A stretch of DNA of 64,000 nt. Source: Alitta virens. Taxonomy: Eukaryota > Annelida > Polychaeta > Phyllodocida > Nereididae. The stretch lies in NCBI GenBank assembly GCA_932294295.1, contig OW028573.1:18682155-18746154 (forward strand). The letters are read 5' to 3'. The stretch's first letter is position 1; every line of letters starts with the position of its first letter. The position numbers and the translations under genes were made by a program. Shown here in pieces: positions 42,401-51,500 of the stretch. Below the pieces are notes generated by a model. That model did not search any database, was not told the origin of the DNA, and was given only the letters and a program-made list of their open reading frames with translations.

Positions 42401-44539
42401 AATAAATTTGTCACCCCCTGCCGTGGAGAAAAAGAGTCCAACACAGAAGGTCCATTCCGGAAATACAACTCTCGAATCTGGTAAATCTCATTCAGGGAAG
42501 GTCACTCCAGAACTGCCCACATCTGAAGATGTGCGAAATGACCACTACCTTGCCATGGCCCAGCGCATTAATGCACGGACTACAGTATCGGTTGTTAGTA
42601 CACAGGGATCTAAAACGGTAACCACGGTATCATCTTCTGTTTCTGGGCAGGCTTGCTCAAGTGGTGTTGCAACTGTTACAAGTAGAACTGTCGTGACAGC
42701 ACCTGTTCAAGACCAGCTTACAACTGTGAAGAGTGAACCTTTGGTGGCAGCATCTGTAAGCCCTGTGTCCTCAGCCTCTGGGACCACTGCATTGCCCACG
42801 ATTACTGACAGTAGTATTAGTCCAGTTGAAACAAATAGTGCAAGCAGTGCAAGTGTAGTGACAAAAAATGAAATGACAGATTCAGGTACTGCACCAGTGA
42901 CCACATCACCCACATTGGAATGCAATAATACAACGGACAGTGTTACTGTGACCTTCAATGCACCTGAATCTGTTAAACTTGAGACTGAGGAGTCCTACAA
43001 AGAAACACTTGAAACACAGACTGTATCAGTTGCAACTAAGACTGAAATTGTGCCATTACAATCTGAATCTGTCAAAACTGTTGAGAGTATAACGACAGCA
43101 GATGGTTCAGAAAACAAATCGCCATCTGAAAGTAAAGTCGAGGGTTCATCAGCCAAAATTGAAGTGGCAGCAAGACAATCGCGTAGACTACAAGCCAAGA
43201 TGGAACAGATTGCTCTCGAGCATGAAGAAACGGGGCCTGGGAGACCAGCAAGAATCCGCAAATATAGCACAGAGTCCATCAAGTCGGAAAGCTCAGAGGT
43301 TCATGCTGAAGGTATGCATACTCGAAGTGGGAGAGCAAGGAGAGCGAGTACTGAATCCATCAAGTCTGTTGAGGAGCAAGGTCGAGCCAGCAGGATGACG
43401 AGATGTGGTAGTCGAGAATCTGCGGAATCGCGTAGCGGTAGTAGGGAGAGTGGTCATGGGAAAGAGGAATCTCCAAAAGGCACAAGCACACGTAATCGCC
43501 TGACAAGTGGAAGTTCTGAGGATCTCATTGAAGAGAGAAAGGCGAGACTGGGGGAGTTAAGGACCGGTACTCCCTCACCCACACCCAGAGCAACACGCAC
43601 ATCAACTAGAAGTGTTCGTAAAAAGGTGCCGGAGGGTTTCGTGGATACCTCTGCTAGTAAGACAACTTGTGATGCAGAAACTGGTAGCAAAACCAGGGGT
43701 AGTAAAAGAAGACTGGCTTTGGATGAACATGGTCTAGAAACCCTACCTGACAAGAAGGCAAGGAATGACGATTCTGCCTGTGGATCATCATCTGAAGAGG
43801 CTGGCAAGTGCAAAGCTAATCTCAAGACTGACAAGGGTGCAGTGGGGTTAGATTCTGTTGCATCCAGTGTCGCCAATCGCGTGAGAGGAAAGCAGGATGC
43901 CCTGAGAACTCCTGTGAAAGATCCAGTCACCCCACAGAAAGTGTCGCCCAGCAAGGAGAATGTGGCTGATGAGCACAGCTATTCCAACAAAAAGCCTGGC
44001 AAAGTGAAGCCTGCTCCAGTTATCAAGAAACCAGCTGTTGTGGAACAGAAGAATGTTATAGCAAAGACTCGGCAGACTGGACGGTCCAAATCACCAATTC
44101 CAGGTGAGTGGTACCATCTAGTTCTCATCTTTGTGCTGCATACGTACATTTATGATGTGTTAGGAATTTCACGAATGCAATTTGTCATTTCCAGAGCTCA
44201 GTGGAAGAAATCGGAGTAGCAAGCAGCCTGCAGTAGAAGAGAAAGTTACAAGTTCAGCAACTACATCTGCATCTTCTGCACCTGGTCCTACTCCAGTTAA
44301 GCGGTCCACTAGATCTACTCGCACAAAAGGTAAATGGCTTTTTCTGGAGGCAGTTGCAAGGTTTAAAATAGTTTAATGGCTTGTTGAAACAATTTTGTGG
44401 GATATTTGATATAATTCATAAATTGTAGAGAGTATTTGATTTAATTTGTTTCTCTCTATATTTTTCAGAAGTGGCAGATTCAGCTAATACACCATCAGCG
44501 GCTGGGAAGAGGCGGAGGGTTTCTCGAGACCAAAGATGA
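26178..44539 (+). CDS. NCOA6: Nuclear receptor coactivator 6 (ASC-2/TRBP family)
   Basis: Coding exons 26178-26298, 26405-30376, 41167-44103, 44195-44329 and 44469-44539 join in frame to 2,411 residues (human 2,063). The N-terminal domain carries KVEPWNSVRVTFNIPKEAA and 'LKDLGILAVQIEGD' (about 49-95), almost as in vertebrate NCOA6. A long Ser/Pro/Gln-rich disordered region follows. A SPLLVNLLQTE segment contains the receptor-binding LxxLL (LVNLL, 298-302), with a basic KKRKRTRRK cluster at 332-340. The C terminus has a SKSPIPELSGRN segment and ends GKRRRVSRDQR, matching the vertebrate GRRNSR...KRRKSK tail. NCOA6 is a nuclear coactivator and scaffold in the KMT2C/D (MLL3/4) H3K4 methyltransferase complex. 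The start codon has A at -3 and G at +4. The large middle intron (30377-41166) is phase 1 at both ends, which supports the join. Confidence 0.93.
30729..30734 (+). promoter_or_regulatory. NCOA6: Intronic polyadenylation signal in NCOA6
   Basis: Canonical AATAAA 282 bp after the read-through stop codon, followed within 40 bp by T/GT-rich sequence. Confidence 0.4.
31330..31980. other. GC-richer island in the large NCOA6 intron, unrecognised
   Basis: About 300 bp (31,440-31,740) is richer in GC than its surroundings and open in two antiparallel frames of about 100 codons. Neither frame resembles a known family. It may be an element or a regulatory island. Confidence 0.3.
32408..32642. mobile_element. 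MITE-like remnant with TATTCGAATAGAAG-type ends
   Basis: The left end 'accgtatttattcgaataga' with 'agccctccc' is mirrored by 'cttctattcgagggaggcct' at 32,616-32,635. 'accgtattta.tcgaat' starts are common for short non-autonomous DNA transposons in animal genomes. The interior is T-rich and without coding capacity. Confidence 0.45.
33205..33262 (+). repeat. tRNA-like B-box fragment (SINE or tRNA pseudogene remnant)
   Basis: 'gggttcaaaccc' sits inside complementary 'ggatggggg' and 'cccccatcc' arms, as in a T-arm and acceptor region. No A box or cloverleaf 5' half is visible, so it is at most a fragment. In part, any G-rich/C-rich pair would look like this. Confidence 0.35.
33495..34145. repeat. 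Diverged inverted repeat within the NCOA6 intron
   Basis: 33,496-33,595 ('gctattgtcattg', 'ggtgaag', 'catcatttgaagtggaca', 'agtaccttgttcagtcttct') reads like the reverse complement of 33,915-34,145 ('ctattgtcattg', 'ggtgaagtggacatcatttg', 'gtaccctgtccagtcttct'), with an insertion in the second arm. Both arms contain GC-rich, coding-like sequence, but no frame gives a family I can name. Confidence 0.5.
34141..35665. mobile_element. Long fold-back element, about 285-bp inverted arms
   Basis: 34,141-34,425 and 35,379-35,665 are inverted copies of each other. Reading both 5' to 3' along the same strand (left arm complemented), shared blocks in order are 'atattacggaaaaactgg', 'catttattttgaatccta', 'gaaaagccatact', 'gacatgtc.gttcactaatt', 'agacaaccaga', 'agcaggttgtc' and 'catga.cct.atctg.aaccc'. 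They surround a loop of about 950 bp with no recognisable coding sequence. The right arm abuts a TA-rich palindromic run. Divergence looks moderate (roughly 20-30 percent with gaps, judged by eye). Confidence 0.8.
35932..36068. mobile_element. Near-perfect hairpin MITE
   Basis: 50-bp arms (35,932-35,981 and 36,019-36,068) are reverse complements with a single mismatch and enclose a 37-bp loop. The arms begin 'gtaccgtaatctggggtgat'. Such short palindromic elements are non-autonomous DNA transposons. The near identity of the arms means recent insertion or arm homogenisation. Confidence 0.9.
36075..41150. other. Large NCOA6 intron, right half: no gene recognised
   Basis: GC-richer patches at 37,050-37,600, 38,540-38,960 and 40,600-40,960 hold short open frames without recognisable motifs. 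The last patch contains forkhead-like sites ('gtaaacaa' at about 40,600, 'tgtttac' at about 40,990) and many CAGC words. These patches could be enhancers or unidentified alternative first exons. Confidence 0.35.
43251..43455 (+). repeat. NCOA6: Repeated basic RxxSTESIKS motif in NCOA6
   Basis: Within the second giant exon the protein repeats R-K-Y-STESIKS (2062-2071) and R-R-A-STESIKS (2089-2098). A run of RCGSRES, SRSGSRES and related SR/RE units follows. The spacing of basic residues before Ser looks like a basophilic-kinase site. This part has no clear counterpart in the vertebrate protein that I can recall. Confidence 0.6.
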
Positions 44540-45990
44540 GACGTTTGTAGGGGGAGGAATCAAACAACCAGCTCCCCTAGATCTTTCCTTCACTTAATCA
44601 TTCATCCCTGCTAACCATATACATCATTGCTCGTCTGTTTAATATTACCACTCTTCACATCCTCAAATTTGCTCGATTCTTGACATCACTTAGACATGAA
44701 GTGCCCATTGCGCTTCTTTCATCATGGTAAACGCAGCTGTTTGAGAACAGCTGAGTTGGGACTCATTGACATTTTCATGTATCATTGACACTGTTACACT
44801 ATTGTAAACTATTATGAATTGGGAGTAACTTTGTTGCATTTAATGAAACACTGAGTATTATGTTATTTGTACAGTGTAGTTTAAACACAGTGATCATGTG
44901 TGAAATTTGATATCATGATGTTATGTCACAATGTATATAGTTGTGAATATTGATTGTGTAATATATAAATATATATATATATATAAAGTCTGCACCTGTA
45001 AATGAGAAGTGTACATTGGTTTTGTTCATGTGTAAAAATGAAAAATTAAATCATGTTATTTAGAGTGAGAAGAGCCCAGAGTCCGGCACTTCGGCATTGT
45101 TTGCCTTGGCAATTTGTACATAAATTACTGGTAGAACTTTTTTTTGGTCACAGCATAGGTTTACTACTGGTTTGCATGTGAGGTGTACATATAAACTAAT
45201 CAAAGTCTTCTTGCGATATCCACATGATTTGGCCATGACGCAGGTGCTGTCAGGCTGCATTCTTTATTTGAGCCATCCTACTGGCGCTGTTTTGCTAGGG
45301 TGTTAATTGATTATTTAACCAGTTCACTTTGTTTTATCTTTATAGTACTATGGAACTTGTAGTATATTACGAATAGAACAATAATGCAATGTAAATAAGG
45401 AACTCTCTGTATATTTGCATAATAGGAAAGCTGACGAAATATTTTGGGGATAATTATTATCATGATGATGAATTGGAGTGTAATTATTTGAGCATGTCAT
45501 TCAATCTACATCGTTGTGGATTAGTGTATTGTAAATAGCTTCATGTAGTGCTGTTTCAATGATAGTGAATAAACTGAAAACCTTTGAAAAAGTCCAGGTA
45601 TGACATATGCAAACTTATTGCTTTTAAGTCAAAAAGTTAATTTTACTCTCTACACCAATGCATATGTGGTAAACTTCGGTGCATTTTCCCCTTTTTTTTT
45701 TTGCCTAATATTTGATGCTGTGTATATATATGTTTGAGGTATGCATGATTGCTCAGAGATGGTACTCTTTGACTGTAATGGACATCCAACATGATTTGGC
45801 ATTGGTTCTCTGTTATGTCATACTCCTAATTGTTTGTCCAATTATCATGTGCATTTTGTATTTTTTATATTCTGTACTAAATAAATCTAGTGCACAGTAC
45901 TGGATTACAATTTGTAGATTGCATTCGGAGTTTTGCTTTCAAACACATAACTGTAATCTTGTTGATGATAAACAATAAATTTATACAAAT
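44540..45990 (+). other. NCOA6: NCOA6 3' UTR with three candidate polyadenylation signals
   Basis: AT-rich sequence after the stop codon with AATAAA at 45,568-45,573, 45,880-45,885 and 45,974-45,979. A TA microsatellite lies at about 44,970-44,985. Short open frames inside are not convincing. Confidence 0.6.
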
Positions 45991-46408
45991 TATCACATTT
46001 AAGCGTTTATTCTGGGGTACCTAAATTTCCAACACTAAGTGTGGCATTAAAGCAAGCGCTGAGTTATGCATGCCATGTATCTCTGAAATTGTAGCTAAGC
46101 TGATATGACCTGCAACAAAGTCGGATTGCTGTGGTTTTCCTTGTTAAATATGTCCCTTGGGCAGCTTGCCTCAGGAGGTCTAACCTTGCTATGTTGGATT
46201 TTCTTAACAGCCAAGAAATGTTTATCTCATCACTTGCTTGGATTATAGTGATGGAAGTAATGGGAGGCACAGAACTCTGCATGGTGTTTTGCGACCCACA
46301 TTATTAATCTACACAATTCAGGTAGAGACTCCTATTTCCATGTCTCAGGAAGGAATTCAATATTATGCATGCTTCAAAAACAAACAAAATTTAGTCACAC
46401 TTGGACAT

Positions 46409-46414
46409 TTTATT
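46409..46414 (-). promoter_or_regulatory. MYCBP: MYCBP polyadenylation signal (candidate)
   Basis: AATAAA on the minus strand, about 290 bp after the MYCBP stop. With the NCOA6 signals at 45.9 kb, the two genes would end about 400 bp apart, tail to tail. Confidence 0.5.
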
Positions 46415-46705
46415 ATAACTATCACATGAGAATACTGAACTTGAAAGCAGCTGAAGCAATTTAATAGTCAAATATTGAATTTTTTAACAGCAAAGATATA
46501 ACAATGTACATTTTCATTTGGTCTATAAAATCTAGGTGAATGAGTAGTAACACAAGTTCATGCATTTCTACTGGCAGTAGATTGTTATGCATGGATTGGG
46601 AAGTTCTTTTAACATGTATAAATTACACAATATAATGTACAGATTACAATACATATTAGAACAATATATACAAAGATCTAACTTCAGTTTAAATGTCGCT
46701 AGTGT

Positions 46706-48211
46706 TCAGCTCTCTGGGGCTTGTTCTTCTGCTGGGGGTTCATACTGTTGCAGCTGAAGAAAATATTGCCGTTAATAACAGATAACTTTCACAAAATCTA
46801 AGCAATGAAATCTGGCTTGCACCAAGTACTGACAGGAGAACACACCTTTGACTTAAGTTCCGTATTTTCCTCTGTTAATTGTTCTACCTTTTGCCGCAGT
46901 TCTGTGACTTCCAACTTGAGTGCTTCAATATCTGCAGATTCAGGTCCACTGGCACCAAGATGAGCTTTGAGGAAACTATGCAGTCAAGGAAACAATCTCC
47001 CCAAATTCTTATAAATAACAAGATCTTACTCAGAAATGGCTGCATTCTACAGATACATAAAAAACAAACAAAAAACTGCACTGTATGGACTTAAAAAAAT
47101 AATAAAAGATGAAAAAAAAAGAGAAGAAGACCTTGCTTAAAAATATACCATGTTATAAAAAGCTCGTTAGAATAAAGAGCATCTGGTGCTTTCTAGGGTG
47201 CTTGGTGGTATTAATTACTCGATCTAAGTAATATACCAGTCTTGACGCAAGACCCTCGATCAGGCCTCTACTCAGGAGAGGGTCTTGTGGAATTTCGGGG
47301 GAGCAAGGATCCTAATAAGGGAGTAAGGAATTTTATGTAGGAAAATTTATATTAATCATAAGAATACAACATAGCAAGCGCCTATACATAATTAAACAAT
47401 GTCGTACTGGACAGATTTTGAGGACTATTTTGTTCTCCGCCAGGTTAAAATGAACTCGGTAGTGATGGACCTACTTTCGCCCCTATCTCTCTGTGCTTTC
47501 AGATCCATCGAACCCCCGTCTACGATGCGGCCTGAGGGTCTGCTATCAGATTGGTAATTAAGTGTGCAAAAGATACTCGATGGCATTGTTTGGTTTCTCT
47601 GGTTCCTCATAGAGTCCAACCAGCACTGGAAAAAATAAAATAATGAATGGAATTGACGATTTAAATATGTACCATGCATAATGGTATATATTTGATCTAC
47701 TCATTACAATTAACTGCCTTGTATAGTATATCACCTTTGGTCAGGGAATCTAGTACTCCAGATTTCTCTAAATATTTTCGAAATTCTTCTCGCTTGGAAT
47801 CAGCTGGCTGAAACATAAAGACAATTAAAAAAAAAATTCAGGCATATGTTGTTGAAGTAGCCTATTTGATTCCCCAGATCATTGGCAGATGTATACTAAA
47901 TGCTATATTATAGTATATACACACATTAATTGGACTATATATGACTGAGTTTGTAAGCTCCACTGCAATTATATTATCATCAGTTCAGAATAAACACTAC
48001 ATAGATGTCATAGTACAACGGGTACAACAGGTGTCAAAAATATAACTTCAAATTTAATTGTGTCATCGATACACTGATAGTGATACAATGTCAGTGATAG
48101 ATCGAATCAGTACATTTAGTCTATACATTTGTAATAATCACACACATTGATCATTACGTGACTGCACTGCAGCAGTGATCTTACAATTTTACTAACCTTA
48201 TAGGTCGTCAT
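46706..48211 (-). CDS. MYCBP: MYC-binding protein (AMY-1)
   Basis: Five minus-strand exons join in frame: 48197-48211, 47735-47807, 47577-47625, 46846-46975 and 46706-46753. They give 104 residues (human 103). Landmarks: MTTYK, 'ADSKREEFRKYLEKSGVLD' (about 7-25), 'VLVGLYEEPEKPNNAID', FLKAHLGA, and a C-terminal leucine-zipper-like coiled coil (about 61-90, LKLEVTELRQKVEQLTEEN). It ends LQQYEPPAEEQAPES. The family is near-invariant in animals. MYCBP binds the N terminus of c-Myc and also AKAP and ciliary radial-spoke-associated proteins, and lies in the cytoplasm, nucleus or cilia. The first coding exon is only five codons, with A at -3 of the start. It is head-to-head with LTN1 and tail-to-tail with NCOA6. 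Confidence 0.95.
47100..47420. other. MYCBP intron 3, nothing recognised
   Basis: Contains a short inverted pair 'caagaccctcgatcag' / 'ctcaggagagggtcttg' at about 47,248-47,287, forming a hairpin of about 16 bp with mismatches. Otherwise plain AT-rich intron. Confidence 0.4.
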
Positions 48212-48552
48212 GTTGATGTTTCGTGTTGAGGGGACCTGCCAGAAATGACCAAACAAACCACCTACAATCGGTTGCTAACAATGCCACACAGACCAAGTGC
48301 GCCAAAACATTAGGTTGGTGCTATGACAATAAATCTATGTATTTTGTTTGAGACGCCCTCTGAAATATCAATGTACCAGGCAAAGACCGGGAAACTCAAA
48401 ATTTCGTTTTTGGTGATTTCCGCAAGATGACGCAGTGATTGATGGGTGGTCGTCTTGTGGATTACTACACAACTAAAATTTTCACGAACAGTGTCATGCA
48501 TATGGTGCAACTGTGACATGCCGTTGAAACAAGGAATGAGCGAACGACAGTG
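48212..48552. promoter_or_regulatory. Bidirectional promoter between MYCBP and LTN1
   Basis: Only 341 bp separate the MYCBP start codon (minus strand) and the LTN1 start codon (plus strand), so both leaders and both promoters must fit here. No TATA box is placed sensibly. 'aagatgacgcagtgattg' near 48,424 contains a CREB/ATF-like TGACG half site. Confidence 0.65.
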
Positions 48553-51500
48553 ATGGGAGGGAAACAGAAGCAAGCCCAGCGTACGAAAGGAAATACAAGG
48601 GTAAGGGATTAGACAAGCTTTGTCGGTACAACATATGACAAATCTTTTTGAGGAGAAAATGTCATCCTAGTTGTGGACAACCATGTGGACAACCATACTT
48701 CATAGCCTAGGTTGTGGTGAATACAGTTCATTTCGTCGACACGCAAATTCGTTGACACATTAGAAGGCCTGGTACAAATTCGTTGACAAACCAACTCGTA
48801 TAAATTTGGGAGACACGAAGTCATTGACAAACTTTTGACCAGAACAACCAACTCGTTGACAGGTCATTACCATCTCGTTGACATATTAATGCATACTCGT
48901 TGACACCTAATCTGCCCACTGACCATTTCGTCGACAAACCAGACTCCGGGAATTCGCGGTTAATAAACTTCCACAGCGGTATACTTGGCATTACTTGCTA
49001 CGAATATATTTGTATGACAACCGCCCCTGTCAGCGTCACCCCAAGTGTCCCTGCTCAGTGAGGAATTTTTATAAATTCATCAGAATGAGATCTATGAATG
49101 GATGTGTCCATAACATTTCTGTACTCCAAGTATTTACGGAGATAATACCATAAAACTGCAATAGAGGGGGGGGGGGCAAGGGGAGACCGGCGGCGGAAAC
49201 ACCTGTGTGAACAAGTTAGCAGAACCAAGTCGTTGACATGTCAATGAGTTCACCCCGTACTCTCCACTTTTGCCAGAGTAAACAGAAGTGGAATATAGTA
49301 AAACAACTGCCAACCAGTTTAATTCAATGCCTCCCTAGGCCAGGCCCGCTGGTGTATATTAATGAACACTCACACTTGACACTCATCACATACTTCAAGG
49401 AAGCCACAAGTGTATCCTGCCTTAGCACGCATGCGCCAAGTTACACTAATGATGCAAGAGTTTTTATATCGAACTGCTCGTGGTGTTTATTTAATGAATA
49501 CACACTAGTCATTCGACTTGTCTTTTAGGGCAAGGAAGCTGCAAGAGCATCCTGCCTTGGCATGCATGCGGCAAGTTAAACCAGTGTCATGAGAGTTTAA
49601 AAAATATTATTCGCTCCCAGACCAGGGAGCCCGAGGAGTAATTGAATGAATGATTTACAACTGGTTGTGCTCAGTTCCGTTTCTGTTTACTCCGGCAAAA
49701 GTCGAGAGAGTACAGGGGTCGAGTGATTTGTCCCACGTGACTTCTCATTCCGGCCAACTCAAGCCGGTGTGCGGATTAAAACTCGTTCCCCGAGTGATAT
49801 TCGAGTCACTCGTGTAAAATAATTTAATTCGCTCCCAGACCGTGCGAACACAATATCAGTTGCGTCCCTACATATTGCACCAGGTGGGCATTTGGTCTTT
49901 TGTGATGTCACAAACACAGTGGTCTGTGACGCAATTTTGATTGTATTATATTGTTGTGTCATGAAGGCTGCCGTCAGATAAACAAATATCCGTACCAACA
50001 ATAGTAAAGAATGCGCTAACATCTGCGATGATAGGATAGATCAATCTGATTTGAGGTAAGGAGCAAAATGAGCTGTCATTTGTCTCTCTAGTCCTTATAG
50101 TTGCTGAGTTGTCAAAGCAAATGACCGTCCGCATGTGAGACATGCCAGACTATAGCTACAGACTGCAGTCTGCGTGTTCACTGTTGGTAGTGTTACTGTA
50201 TCACAATTCAGATGTATTCAAGTTATGGAATATATTTACTGGAGGACATCTTATTTTATAACTCTATTTTCAGTGCTGAACTGGCTCTGTAAAATCTAAC
50301 AACCTGAAACTTGCAAATATTGACAGATGTAGCAGGTGTGCAAGCATACATGTTTTTTTAGCTACTGGTCAGCCCTGAAAAGCATTTACAAACCTTGCCT
50401 GCTTTCCTAATTATAACAATTTATACCTTCTTATTTGTTCTGTAGCCTTTTATTTATCCAGGAATAGAATAACATTTATTATTAAATATTACGACATGTT
50501 TTTTTTGGCACCTTGCTGCTCATACAGGTGGATCCGAGAAGCTAAAAATTAAAAGTGTCACCTTACCCAGATAACTTGCCAAGTACTTCGGCTCAGTCGA
50601 GGACATGAAGCAATGTAACTTGTTATCTGGGTGTATAACAGTATAATTAACCTAGAACACTACTATAATAAAATATATGACTCGAGGGCCATGTGAAAAC
50701 CCAGAGTTTAAGGTATTTCTGCTGTTCCATAATGAATTTTTACTTCTTGACATGCAACTGTATAATTATTATCATTTTCAAAGAGATTGTCATGTTTTAG
50801 GCATCAAGTAGTGCCCTTGCTGCAGAATTCTTGGAGGCCAGTGGTAGTGGAGCCCAGGGTTTTATTGGCTTCGGAGGTTTGTCTGGAAGTCTAGGATATG
50901 TGCCGGCCACAGTAACAGGGGGAGATGAAGAAAGTGCTGCTGATGCTGATTTTCATCTGGTTCTTCGAAAACTTTCCAAAAGAGATGCTACAACAAAACT
51001 TAAGGTATGTCAGGGGTCAAAGAGTCTGTAATGATCTCCAACACATACGATATGGCACACCAATCACAGACATTCCATAAGTTGCATCAATGAAAATTTT
51101 TATTTGTATTCATCATAGGCTCTACAAGAATTTTCACAGCTGTGCCAAGAGAAAGATGTTGAAGCCATTATAACGGTTCTGCCATTTTGGCCAAGGACTT
51201 ATACCAAGGTTTACATGGTCTGTATGCAGAGTTATTTTCTCTCATTTGAATATCATGAGATTTTGATGTTACTATATTATATATATCTTTTATTCGACAG
51301 CTTCATGTCATTCATGACATATGTTTCACAATGTAAACAGAAAATACAAAGTAAATGACATACAATAACAATTATATTGCTTAAAGGAATATTAACTTTC
51401 TAAAAAGCTTTCAAGAAGTATTCATTGTCTCTTGTATTTCATAGGATGTAGACAGGAGAGTCAGAGAAGCCTCTGGGCAAGCCTTGGAACAACTTGTGCT

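Noticed and set aside
42707..43954. Antisense open frames of 83-166 codons across the second NCOA6 giant exon
   Set aside because: Mirror frames of a Ser/Thr/Val-rich coding sequence. There is no independent support.
44104..44219. Read-through extension of the second NCOA6 giant exon ending in QWKKSE
   Set aside because: A strong donor (g|gtgagt at 44,104) and a following in-frame exon restore the conserved SPIPELSGRN segment. The extension is intron sequence.
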